From: FEN-1088 sp031407985
GTDB lineage: Bacteria; Myxococcota_A; Polyangia; Fen-1088
Assembly (NCBI GenBank): GCA_031407985.1
Contig: JANOJB010000002.1
Span: forward strand, 1-64,000
DNA: 64,000 bases
Direction: 5' to 3'
Shown: positions 17,668 through 26,309 of the stretch, piece by piece
Layout of the letters: each line of letters opens with the position of its first letter
How positions within the stretch are numbered: position 1 is the stretch's first letter
Program-made: the position numbers and the translations under genes
Notes under the pieces: model-generated
What the model saw: the letters and a program-made list of their open reading frames with translations, nothing else
Database searches by the model: none
Told to the model about the DNA's origin: nothing

Positions 17668-20600
17668 CTACGCGACTTCCAGGGCCTTTTCGGCGTCCTC
17701 TTTCTGTCCCACCAACAGGCGAAGCAAAACCGGCAAGACCGTCAGTCCCAGCAGGGTCGATGACACGATCCCTCCGATGACAACGGTCGCCAACGGTCGC
17801 TGAACCTCCGCCCCCGCGTTGGTCGAAATCGCCATGGGAATGAAGCCGACGGCGGCGACCAAGGCGGTCGTCAGTACGGGTCGCAAGACGGTTAGAGCGC
17901 TGCGGCGGATGGGCTCCGTGCCGGTTTCTCCCTTTGCCAGATACCGCTGCAATTCACTGGCCATTACCACGCCGTTCAGAACAGCGACGCCAGCGACCGC
18001 GATGAACCCCACCGCCGCGGGAATCGAAAACGGCAACCCTCGCAAGACCAAGGACAGCACGCCCCCAACCAATGCGAACGGAGCCCCGGCAAAGACGGCT
18101 ACCGCCATGCGCACGTCGCCGAACATCAGAAGCAACATCGTGAAGATGATCGCCAATGCGATCGGGACCACCAGGCCCAACCGTTTGCTGGCGCGCGTGA
18201 AGTTTTCGAACTGGCCGCCCCAATCCAGCGTCACTCCCGGGGGAAGGGTCACGCTTGCCGCGACTTTCGCCCGCGCCTCGTTCACGAAGCCCACCAGATC
18301 CCGTCCGCGCACGTTGACCTCGACCATGACCCGTCGTTGCAGCGCCTCACGATTGATGACGGCGGGACCTTCGGTTTCGCGGATGGTCGCCACCGACGCC
18401 AGGGGCACCAGTTTTCCCGTGGATGACCCCACCAGCAGTTCACCGAAGGACTCCGGCGTCAGCGTAGCGGGAGGCAACAACAACATCAGATCGAAACGCC
18501 GCGATCCCTCGAAAATCTTGCCGGCGAACTGCCCGACCCGGGAAGCCTCCACCACATCCAGGACTTGGTCAACGCTGATCCCATAACGTGCCAGGCGCGC
18601 CCGGTCTGGAATGACCTCTAAAAGAGGCAGGCCCAGAACCCGCTGGACACGCCAATCACCGCGACCCGGCACGTCCTTTACCACCTTACCAACCTCGTCC
18701 GCCGTCGCCTTCAAAGTGACCAGATCATCGCCGAAGATCTTGATCACGACATCGGCGCGCGAACCCGCCAACAGCTGATTGACCCGGTCCTCGATTGGCT
18801 GAGACACCGAGACAAAGGTGGCCGGCACCTCGCCCTCGACCGCCTTCTTGATGGCTTCCCCCAAATCATCCAGATCGTGCGCGGTTGTCCACTCTTCCTT
18901 GGCGCGCAGCTTGATCATCACCTCGGTCTCGTCCGGCCCGACCGGATCGGTGGCCACCTCGGCCCGGCCGGTTCGGGTCACGACCGACAACACCTCGGGA
19001 AATCGAGCCAGCACCGCCTCGACCTGAGTGCCCAGGCGTTGCGCCTCCGTGATCGACACCGACGGAAGCCTTTTCACGTCCAAGGACAGCTCGCCTTCAT
19101 CCAGGCGAGGAACGAATTCAGCGCCCAGACCGCGGCCAAGCAGCATGGAACCGCAAAGCATCAATACCGCCACCGTCAAGGTCGTCTTCGGCTTGAAAAG
19201 ACACCTGCCCAGGACCCGATCGTAAAACCGCCTGGTCTTGCCGAAAAAACCCTTGTTCTCGTCGTGCGCGTGTTTGGGGGCCGACAACACGAACGCCGCC
19301 ATGGCGGGAAACGCCGTCAGCGAGAACGCCAAGGCGCCGAACAGCGCCAGGGCGACCGTGATCGCCATCGGCTGGAACATCTTCCCCTCTACCCCTTCAA
19401 GCGCCATCAGCGGCAGGTAGACGAGCATGATGATCAACAACGCGAACGTTACCGGACGTGCCGCTCTGCGCATCGCCTCGGCTATGACGGTCGCGGTGTC
19501 GTCACGACCCACGGGACGACGAATGGCCAGCTGCAACAACGTCGCTTCCAACATCACGATGGCGCCATCGACCAACAGCCCAAAGTCGATCGCCCCCAGG
19601 GACATCAGGTTTCCCGTGACCTTCATGCGCAACATGCCGATCACCGCGACCGACATCGACATCGGAATCGCCAGGGCGGCGATCAGGGAGCCCCGAATGC
19701 TTCCCAGCGTCAGGAAGAGAACCAAGGCCACCAGAAGTGCCCCCTCACCTAGGTTGATGAAGACGGTCTTCAGCATCCGGCTGATAAACTCGGCGCGGTC
19801 GTAGTACGACCGGATTTCGATACCGGCGGGAAGCTCTTTTTGGATCTGGGCCAGACGCGCCTTGACCGCATGAACCACGTCCCGTGAATTGGACCCGGTC
19901 AGCATCATCACCGTGCCCGCCACGATCTCGCCCTCGCCCTGCTTGGTCACCGCGCCGAAGCGCAACGCCGGACCGATCTGGACACGCCCCAGATGTTTCA
20001 GCAGGACCGGCGTGCCGTCGCCGTCGGAGGTCACGACCGTATTTTCGATGTCCTCGACGGTTCGAAACTGGGCGGCACCCCGGATGACGAACGATTCGCC
20101 ATTTTTTTCGATGTACCCACCACCAACGGAGGCGTTGTTCTGGGTCAAAATGTCGTGAACTTGTCCCAGCGACAGGCGATATCCCGCCAAGCGTTTGGGA
20201 TCGATCACCACCTGATACTGCTTCGCTTCGCCCCCCATGCCGTTAACCTCGATGACCCCCGGCACCGAGCGAAGTTTGTAGCCCACCACCCAGTCGAGCA
20301 GGGTGCGCAACTCCATCGGGCTGTGGCGCTTCGAGACCAAGTAGAATTCGTAGATCTCGCCCAATCCCGTCGACACCGGTCCCAGTTCCGGCTTGCCATA
20401 ACCCGGTGGGATATCGTTCTCGGCCAATTTGAGGCGCTCGCTGACCATCTGCCGGGCGAACCAGATGTCGGTGCCCTCCTTGAACACGACGGTTACGGCG
20501 GAAACCGCGGTGCGGCTGACGGATCGAATTTCATCCACGCTGGGAAGGCCGTTCATCGCGGTTTCGATCGGGAACGTCAGGTACTGCTCGACCTCAAGCG

Positions 20601-20772
20601 GCGACAAACCCGGGGCACTGGTCAGGATCGAGACCTGGGTGTTGCTGACGTCCGGAACCGCGTCGATCGACAGTTTCGGGATCGACACCAACGCGAACGC
20701 CAGAATCGCGATCCACGCGGCAAGCACCATCCCGCGACGGCGAACCGACAACTCAACAAGTTTTTCCAGCAT
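17668..20772 (-). CDS. czcA: Heavy-metal efflux RND pump, CzcA type
   Basis: A 1034-residue inner-membrane proton/metal antiporter forming a tripartite pump with the next two upstream genes. It has the RND layout: helix 1 (about 10-30), first periplasmic loop, helices 2-6, second loop (about 560-860) and helices 7-12. The fourth-helix motif GAIDFGLLVDGAIVMLE keeps the Asp-Asp-Glu pattern of the CzcA class exporting Zn, Co, Cd or Ni rather than the CusA (Cu/Ag) pattern. The start is ATG 20772, overlapping the adaptor stop by one base. Metal specificity is inferred from the motif. No metal-responsive regulator gene lies nearby. Confidence 0.94.
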   Translation of the reverse strand: MLEKLVELSVRRRGMVLAAWIAILAFALVSIPKLSIDAVPDVSNTQVSILTSAPGLSPLEVEQYLTFPIETAMNGLPSVDEIRSVSRTAVSAVTVVFKEGTDIWFARQMVSERLKLAENDIPPGYGKPELGPVSTGLGEIYEFYLVSKRHSPMELRTLLDWVVGYKLRSVPGVIEVNGMGGEAKQYQVVIDPKRLAGYRLSLGQVHDILTQNNASVGGGYIEKNGESFVIRGAAQFRTVEDIENTVVTSDGDGTPVLLKHLGRVQIGPALRFGAVTKQGEGEIVAGTVMMLTGSNSRDVVHAVKARLAQIQKELPAGIEIRSYYDRAEFISRMLKTVFINLGEGALLVALVLFLTLGSIRGSLIAALAIPMSMSVAVIGMLRMKVTGNLMSLGAIDFGLLVDGAIVMLEATLLQLAIRRPVGRDDTATVIAEAMRRAARPVTFALLIIMLVYLPLMALEGVEGKMFQPMAITVALALFGALAFSLTAFPAMAAFVLSAPKHAHDENKGFFGKTRRFYDRVLGRCLFKPKTTLTVAVLMLCGSMLLGRGLGAEFVPRLDEGELSLDVKRLPSVSITEAQRLGTQVEAVLARFPEVLSVVTRTGRAEVATDPVGPDETEVMIKLRAKEEWTTAHDLDDLGEAIKKAVEGEVPATFVSVSQPIEDRVNQLLAGSRADVVIKIFGDDLVTLKATADEVGKVVKDVPGRGDWRVQRVLGLPLLEVIPDRARLARYGISVDQVLDVVEASRVGQFAGKIFEGSRRFDLMLLLPPATLTPESFGELLVGSSTGKLVPLASVATIRETEGPAVINREALQRRVMVEVNVRGRDLVGFVNEARAKVAASVTLPPGVTLDWGGQFENFTRASKRLGLVVPIALAIIFTMLLLMFGDVRMAVAVFAGAPFALVGGVLSLVLRGLPFSIPAAVGFIAVAGVAVLNGVVMASELQRYLAKGETGTEPIRRSALTVLRPVLTTALVAAVGFIPMAISTNAGAEVQRPLATVVIGGIVSSTLLGLTVLPVLLRLLVGQKEDAEKALEVA

Positions 20773-21998
20773 CAGCGCAACAGCTCGCTCTTCAGCAGAA
20801 ATGCTCCGTCGGTGGCGATTTCCTCGCCGTCCTTAAGTCCCTTCCTGATCTCGATCAAATCACCGCCCGAAACGCCGATCTCCACGCCCCGCCGTTCGAA
20901 CCCCTGGGGCCCCTTGACGAAGACCATGGGCTTGCCTTCCACGCGCTGCACCGCCGCACGTGGAACGGTCAGAACGGGCACGGTCGCGACATCGGCGTTG
21001 CCGACCAACTTTGCGTTGACCAGTTGCCCGATGTTCAGCCTCCCAAGCTTGTTGTCGATCTCCACACGCACCTTTGATGTTCGTGTCGCCTCGTCGATGA
21101 CCGGGGCCACGTATCCAACGCGACCATGGAAAATCTCACCCGGGTACGCCTCGGTTCGAATCTCCACCGCCTGGCCGACCCGCACGCGGGCCAGGTCCTT
21201 CTCGTACAGATCCAGCAGAACCCAGACGTTCGCCAGATTCGCCACCTTGAACGCGTCGGTCGCGCGTTCGACCGCCTCGCCCATCGTGACCAATCGGTCG
21301 ATGACCTTCCCATCGATGGGGGCCCGGATGGCGACCCGGCCTCCCGCCGCTTTACCCTGGACCGCGCGAATATCGCCTTCGGTAAAACCGATCGCGCGCA
21401 GGCGTTCTTCGGCCGCGCGCAGCGACGCGCTTTCGCTGGCCCACTGCGCTTCGGCGACCTCCCGCTCGCGCGCGGACGAAATACGTTTCTCCGCCAATTC
21501 GCGCTCACGATGCAGGTTCGCCTCGGACGCTCCCAAACGCGCCTTGGCCGAGATGAGGGCTCCGCGTGCCTCGCCCACGTCGGTGCTTTCAATCTCCGCC
21601 ATGGCCTGACCGCGTCGCACCTTGTCTCCGACACCGACGAAAAGCCGCGTCATCCGCCCGGCAACCAACGGTCCCACGATGGCGAAATGATTCGCGTCGT
21701 AGGACACGTTGCCAATCACCTGGATGTCGCCGGCCAACCGTGCCATGCGCGCCGGCACAGCGTGGACCGGATTCTTGTTCAGCGCTTCCTTGGAAAGCCG
21801 AACCGCTCCGCGTGTCGCCTCGTCGCCTGCCGCGGGGGGCGATTCGGGGACCGGCCTCACGCCTTCGGCTGGTCCACTGCGCATCATCACGGCGACGACC
21901 GCGATGGCGCCGGCCACCCCGACCACGCCCACTGCGGTGAATACCCGCCGGTTCTTTCGAGCTGTCATTTCACCCTCGGTTCGTTTGTCGTTGTTCAT
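20772..21998 (-). CDS. RND efflux periplasmic adaptor (CzcB-like membrane fusion protein)
   Basis: A 408-residue membrane-fusion protein bridging the CzcA-like pump and the TolC-like channel. An N-terminal anchor or signal helix (about 17-37, FTAVGVVGVAGAIAVVAVMM) is followed by a barrel-sandwich (lipoyl-like) domain with an alpha-helical hairpin (about 95-190), a beta-barrel, and the distal segment ending in DGAFLLKSELLR. I choose ATG 21998 because it forms an ATGA overlap with the upstream outer-membrane gene; ATG 21968 has a good GAGGGTG site and is an alternative. No His-rich N-terminal metal-binding extension of the classic CzcB kind is visible. Confidence 0.92.
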   Translation of the reverse strand: MNNDKRTEGEMTARKNRRVFTAVGVVGVAGAIAVVAVMMRSGPAEGVRPVPESPPAAGDEATRGAVRLSKEALNKNPVHAVPARMARLAGDIQVIGNVSYDANHFAIVGPLVAGRMTRLFVGVGDKVRRGQAMAEIESTDVGEARGALISAKARLGASEANLHRERELAEKRISSAREREVAEAQWASESASLRAAEERLRAIGFTEGDIRAVQGKAAGGRVAIRAPIDGKVIDRLVTMGEAVERATDAFKVANLANVWVLLDLYEKDLARVRVGQAVEIRTEAYPGEIFHGRVGYVAPVIDEATRTSKVRVEIDNKLGRLNIGQLVNAKLVGNADVATVPVLTVPRAAVQRVEGKPMVFVKGPQGFERRGVEIGVSGGDLIEIRKGLKDGEEIATDGAFLLKSELLR

Positions 21999-23251
21999 GG
22001 TGTTCCCGTAGCGCGATCGATCGCAATCGTGGCTTCCCACAGGGCGCCCAAACTTTCCAGGTGACTTCGCCGGGCGTCACTCTCCTCCCGGGAAGCCTGA
22101 ATGACCCGAAACAGGTCGAATTTTCCCGCCCGCCAGCCCTGGGTGATCAGGTCGACACCCGCTTCCGCGGCGGGAAGAACTTCTTTCTCCAGGGCCTGAA
22201 CCATCTCGCCGTACGCCAGCACCGCCCGGTAGGCGCGCTCCACCTCGGCGGCGACCTCTCGCGTGATCACGTCTTGCTCCTCGGTCAAACGCCCGCGCTC
22301 GGCACGAGCCAACGCCAACTCACCTTGATTGCGGCGCCACACGGGCAAGGCCAGTGCGATGCCGCCGCCAACGTACGTCTGGCCGGGAAGGTCGCGCTGT
22401 AAGTCCAAAAACAGGGTGGGGTTGGGAACGTTCTCGCGTCGCAGGCGGACAACCGCCGCGTCGATCTCCGACTGACTGGCGGCCAAGATCCTGAATTCGG
22501 CGCGCCGGTCCCGCGCGTGCGCCAACAACGTCGGCAGGGACGGAGGAAGCACCGGAGTCCCCAGAGGACTGGTCAGGTCCAAGGCAGTATCGGGATCCAT
22601 CGCAACCAGCACCCGCAGGTCCGACAGCGCCACCGACGTGGCGACCTCGGCGGTGATCCGCTCACGCGCGGCGCGTCCCCGTTCCAGCCGCGCAAGCTCC
22701 ATGTCGACCTGCGACGCCGCGCCGGTGTCGACGCGCGTCCGGACGCCTTCAACCAATCTCTGCACCAGCTCCTCGCGACGGCGGGCGGCGCGAACCTGCG
22801 CCGATGCCAGTTGCGCGCCCACATAGACGGCCCGAACGCGCGCGCGGGTCTCGGCGCGCGCCCAGGTCTCGCGCCAGGTCGCGACCTCGACGGCCTTGGC
22901 CACCTCGGCGCGACGAGCCCCGCGCTGGTTACCCACCTCTAGCGACTGCTCTAGGTGCAACGAATGCTGTACGCCTTCTTGGCGCACACCATCGACCTGT
23001 TCACGCCGTCGCCCCGCCCCCAGCGCCAATACGGGATTGGCGGGAAGGATCACACTGGCGCCGACATCGCGAGCCTGCACGGCCGACCGTTCGGCCCGCG
23101 CCCGACGGACCAGCGCCGACGCCGCCTCCGCGCGACGAAGCGCATCATCGATGGTCAAGGTCGTCGGCGTCGCCGCCATGACACCAGGGGAAACCGCCGC
23201 GGACACCAACAGTCCCAGTTTCAATACGAATCTTCCAACGGCCAGCGAAAC
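21995..23251 (-). CDS. TolC-family outer-membrane efflux protein (CzcC-like)
   Basis: A 418-residue outer-membrane channel component. A signal peptide (VSLAVGRFVLKLGLLVSAAV, then SPGVMA-ATP) follows a GTG start at 23251; a reading extended to 23413 would add an uncharged Arg/Lys-poor stretch that does not resemble a leader. Two long coiled-coil repeats rich in Ala, Arg and Glu (about 30-220 and 235-410) give the internal duplication expected of OEP domains. It is the second gene of the metal-efflux operon and is coupled to the adaptor by ATGA. It should assemble as a trimer spanning outer membrane and periplasm. Confidence 0.9.
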   Translation of the reverse strand, partial: VSLAVGRFVLKLGLLVSAAVSPGVMAATPTTLTIDDALRRAEAASALVRRARAERSAVQARDVGASVILPANPVLALGAGRRREQVDGVRQEGVQHSLHLEQSLEVGNQRGARRAEVAKAVEVATWRETWARAETRARVRAVYVGAQLASAQVRAARRREELVQRLVEGVRTRVDTGAASQVDMELARLERGRAARERITAEVATSVALSDLRVLVAMDPDTALDLTSPLGTPVLPPSLPTLLAHARDRRAEFRILAASQSEIDAAVVRLRRENVPNPTLFLDLQRDLPGQTYVGGGIALALPVWRRNQGELALARAERGRLTEEQDVITREVAAEVERAYRAVLAYGEMVQALEKEVLPAAEAGVDLITQGWRAGKFDLFRVIQASREESDARRSHLESLGALWEATIAIDRATGTP

Positions 23252-23448
23252 ACGCCTACGCCCGTGGTGGCTAAGCCTGGGCTTGGGACCTTTCAGATTT
23301 CTTGATCTGGCACCACATTGGGACGCCACGCCGTACAGAGCAGTCACTAGGTTCCCTTTCAATGGACCGAACCCCCATGATCCAGGGGCAGTCGGAAGAT
23401 TCTTTTGATCCACACCGTCGCGATCCTAAGGACGGTCGTAATGCGTCC

Positions 23449-23721
23449 CTACGACCAAAAACGCGTGGGTGGTCGAAAGACGTCGGCATCGGCCAGACGT
23501 TCGGAAGGCAGTCGCGCGTCGAACCTCCTGGGCCGCGCCGCGGTGGGCGCGGAAACCTCGGGGAGAATCTCCGTGGCGATGGCCAGGCTGTCGTCCGAGG
23601 CCGAAAGCGAGACGTCGCTTTCGGCAGCTTCACAGGCGTCCTGCACCCGAAACTGCACCGTCGCCGTGACAATCACGACCAGCGCCAGGCAAGCGAACCA
23701 AGTAAAACGCCCCGAATTCAC
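23449..23721 (-). CDS. Small exported protein at the head of the metal-efflux operon
   Basis: A 90-residue protein I do not recognise as a family. It begins with a clear membrane/signal segment (FTWFACLALVVIVTATVQF, about 7-25), followed by an acidic Ser/Asp/Glu stretch (EAAESDVSLSASDDS) and an Arg/Pro-rich end. Its position, about 200 bp ahead of the TolC-like gene on the same strand, is that of czcI-type small periplasmic modulators in other metal operons. That parallel is positional only: no His/Met/Cys metal cluster is seen. The start is GTG 23721 with no strong ribosome site. Confidence 0.55.
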   Translation of the reverse strand: MNSGRFTWFACLALVVIVTATVQFRVQDACEAAESDVSLSASDDSLAIATEILPEVSAPTAARPRRFDARLPSERLADADVFRPPTRFWS

Positions 23722-23823
23722 GGGCGAAAGCTAACACACAGATCCCCGAAGGCCAGTCCGATCCTAAAGAGCACACTTGGCAAAGCCGCCTATCCGTGAA
23801 ACTCTGCCGCCGAGGAGGACAGC

Positions 23824-24507
23824 ATGTTGAAGAAGATCCTAGTCGTGCTCGTGGTGGGGATCGGGGGTTTCCTGGCGTACGCGGCCTCGCGGCCGGACAC
23901 GTATCGGGTCGAGCGATCGGCCAAGATCGATGCCCCCGCCGCGGTGGTGTTCGCGCAGATCGAAGACCTGAAAGCGTGGGGCGCGTGGTCGCCCTGGGAC
24001 AAGCGCGATCCGCAAATGAAGAAGACCTTCGAGGGCCCCCAGGCGGGCGTCGGAGCAACCTACTCGTGGCATGGCAACAAGGAGGTCGGCAAGGGGAAGA
24101 TGTCGATCACCGCCACCGAGGTTCCCACGCAGGTCAAGCTGCGCCTCGAGTTTATGGAACCGTTCGCCGCGGTGGCAAGTACGGGTTTCGCCATCACACC
24201 CGAGGGCGACAAAGCCGCGACCGTGACCTGGTCGATGGACGGCACCAACGATCTGATGGGAAAGGTCTTCGGCATCTTCATGAAGATGGACGCGGCCATC
24301 GGGGGCGATTTCGAGGCCGGCCTGGCCAGTTTGAAGACCGTCGCCGAGGCGGAGGCGGCGAAACAATCGGCAGCCAAAGCCAAGCAGGTAGCGGACGCGG
24401 CGGCCGACGCCGCGGCGAAAGCGATGGCGGACGCGGTCGCCGCGAAGACCGCGGACGAGGAAGCGTCGGCACCCAAGGGCAAGGCCAAAGGCAAGGGCAA
24501 GAAGTAG
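23824..24507 (+). CDS. Membrane-anchored SRPBCC (polyketide cyclase-like) protein
   Basis: A 227-residue protein with an N-terminal hydrophobic anchor (KKILVVLVVGIGGFLAYAA) and an SRPBCC/Polyketide_cyc2 ligand-binding fold (about 25-175). It contains the usual PAAVVFAQIEDLKAWGAWSPW entry segment and TWSMDGTNDLMGKVFGIFMKMD before the C-terminal helix. Beyond the fold, about 50 residues are almost only Ala, Lys, Asp and Glu and end in GKAKGKGKK, a charged tail that could bind nucleic acid or polyanions. GAGGAGG nine bases before the ATG supports the start. It converges on the glycosyltransferase with 5 bp between stops. The ligand is unknown. Confidence 0.85.
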   Translation: MLKKILVVLVVGIGGFLAYAASRPDTYRVERSAKIDAPAAVVFAQIEDLKAWGAWSPWDKRDPQMKKTFEGPQAGVGATYSWHGNKEVGKGKMSITATEVPTQVKLRLEFMEPFAAVASTGFAITPEGDKAATVTWSMDGTNDLMGKVFGIFMKMDAAIGGDFEAGLASLKTVAEAEAAKQSAAKAKQVADAAADAAAKAMADAVAAKTADEEASAPKGKAKGKGKK

Positions 24508-24512
24508 ACGGA

Positions 24513-25592
24513 TCAGCGCGGCGACGCGGCCGCCGCCATCAGGCCCTGCTCCAGCGCTCCCAGTAGATCGGCGTTTCCGTCCTGCCGATAGCCCGCGAGC
24601 TTGCGCTCGAAGTCAGGGATCCCCTCCAGGAACCTTCCCAACGCCGCGGGCGTGACCTCGTCCACGCCCAGGCCATAACCTTCGGCCTCCAGGTACCGTG
24701 CATTCAAGACCTGTTCAAACTGCTTGCGGAGTGGAACCACCAGCATCGGGCGGTGCAGATACACCGCCTCGCCCATCAGCGTGAACCCGCCCGTCGCCAC
24801 GACGCCGGCCGCCGTCCGCAGATCATTGATGAAGACCGTCTCGCTGAACGGTCGATACCGGAGATTGCCCTCGACGACATCTTCCTTGATGTCGCGCCGC
24901 AATCCATAAATGCGACACTCGCGCCCACAGTCCTTCAAAACCTCGGGCAGCGCTTCGTTTGACGTCGAGGTCTGATACACCAGCAGATGTCCACCCGGCT
25001 CGGGGCGTGCCGCCAGAATCTCGGGCCGCAACACGGGCGGATGCAACGACGTATTCGGTTTGCGCGTGGGCGGATAGAAGAACGTGGTGATGTAGTAGTG
25101 AAGCGCGCCCGCGACCTTGGCCTTCACGATCGCCTTGGTCAGGGTCATCTCCGCGGCCAGCCCGTCGGACATGGCAGGCGCGTGTGTGCATCGGTCGATG
25201 ATCTGCATGTTGTCCACCGAGATCACGGGCAACCGGTGGCTCTTGGCGAACAGGTAGCTCCAGCTTTCGAAATCCGAGATCACGACGTCGGGTTCGAATT
25301 TCTCAGCGACGTCAAAATAGGCCCGGACGTTCCGCGGCCAGCCCGTGATCGCTCCCTTCACGTTTTGCAGCAGGGTCTTGAAGTTCTGAACCTCGTTGTC
25401 CTCGTAGACCAGGCTGTAACCCCAGATCTTCTTCACCGCCAGATGTTCGCTGGCGCGCGCCTGCAAGTAGTCATACGCCCGCCCGGACACCACCACCTGA
25501 ACGTCGTGACGTTTCGTCAGTTCGTCCAGGATCACGCGCGACCGCATCGCGTGTCCCATGCCCTCGCCCACCACGCCGTACAGAATCTTCAT
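24513..25592 (-). CDS. MJ1255/VC2487-family glycosyltransferase
   Basis: A 359-residue GT-B glycosyltransferase of the group annotated as MJ1255/VC2487-like, related to MurG and UDP-glucuronosyltransferases. The N-terminus MKILYGVVGEGMGHAMRS carries the G-x-G-x-G-H-A/x-x-R loop of the family. The C-lobe shows GVVATGGFTLMGEAVYLHRP followed by LVVPLRKQFEQVLNA, which corresponds to the donor-binding GGxxT/S-x-x-E and P-x-x-Q-x-Q/E-Q-x-x-N motifs. No signal peptide; probably membrane-peripheral. It diverges from a membrane-protein gene across 51 bp. The sugar donor and acceptor are unknown. Confidence 0.87.
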   Translation of the reverse strand: MKILYGVVGEGMGHAMRSRVILDELTKRHDVQVVVSGRAYDYLQARASEHLAVKKIWGYSLVYEDNEVQNFKTLLQNVKGAITGWPRNVRAYFDVAEKFEPDVVISDFESWSYLFAKSHRLPVISVDNMQIIDRCTHAPAMSDGLAAEMTLTKAIVKAKVAGALHYYITTFFYPPTRKPNTSLHPPVLRPEILAARPEPGGHLLVYQTSTSNEALPEVLKDCGRECRIYGLRRDIKEDVVEGNLRYRPFSETVFINDLRTAAGVVATGGFTLMGEAVYLHRPMLVVPLRKQFEQVLNARYLEAEGYGLGVDEVTPAALGRFLEGIPDFERKLAGYRQDGNADLLGALEQGLMAAAASPR

Positions 25593-25643
25593 GCGTCGGC
25601 ACTTTATCGCAATGCGGTGCCGTTCGATGCATGCTTGCGGTCC

Positions 25644-26285
25644 ATGTCGATCACTTTGTCATTCGCTGATCACGCGCTCAGGCTGCTGTTTCTTTTCGGC
25701 TACGCGGTGCTGTTCGCGGCCGTCGAGATCGAGATCGAAGGGCCGCACGGTTGGGCCGAACGCCTACCCACCTGGTTTCGCGTCACGCCGATCTACGCGC
25801 GCGTCTACGCCTTCCTGATGCGCGGCAAGCCCCTGACCGGCTATCACCTGGTCATGTTCTTCCTGCCGCTGTGGAGTTTTCACATCGGCTTCGTCGGTGG
25901 TGTGCCGTGGACTTGGGCCGCGGAGGCGACCGCGCTGTCGGTTTACATGCTGTGGGTCGTGATCTGGGACTTCCTGTGGTTCGTCTTCAACCCCCGCTTC
26001 GGGTGGCACCGTTTTCGCAAAAACGAGGTCTGGTGGCATGGCGGACCCTGGATCGGGCGCTTCCCGATCGACTACTACAGCGGCCTGATCACATCCTTTG
26101 TGATCGCGGCGTCGGCGTATTTGTCCACCGGGCAATGGACCGTGGTCGCGAACCACGCGATCTTGACCGCGGGCATGCTGGTCCTAACCGCGCTGGTCAT
26201 GCCTTTCGCGCCCGCGTACATGCGCTGGCACGCGCACATGCGTCGGCCGGGCGCAGACGAACGACCTCTGGTGCTCCGGGACTGA
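25644..26285 (+). CDS. Integral membrane protein of unknown function
   Basis: A 213-residue protein with five likely transmembrane segments (about 8-30, 65-85, 90-118, 145-165 and 172-195). Aromatic and charged loops such as FNPRFGWHRFRKNEVWWHGG and YYSGLITSF stand out between helices 3 and 4. I do not recognise a family. ATG 25644 gives an N-terminus that enters helix 1 directly; upstream sequence in the same frame is antisense to the glycosyltransferase. It converges on the MFS gene after a short direct repeat of GTGCTCCGGGACTGA at its end. Confidence 0.75.
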   Translation: MSITLSFADHALRLLFLFGYAVLFAAVEIEIEGPHGWAERLPTWFRVTPIYARVYAFLMRGKPLTGYHLVMFFLPLWSFHIGFVGGVPWTWAAEATALSVYMLWVVIWDFLWFVFNPRFGWHRFRKNEVWWHGGPWIGRFPIDYYSGLITSFVIAASAYLSTGQWTVVANHAILTAGMLVLTALVMPFAPAYMRWHAHMRRPGADERPLVLRD

Positions 26286-26309
26286 CGGTGCTCCGGGACT
26301 GATTCGCCT

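Noticed and set aside
19993..21609. 538-codon plus-strand frame opposite the RND operon
   Set aside because: Spans the junction of two well-supported genes on the other strand.
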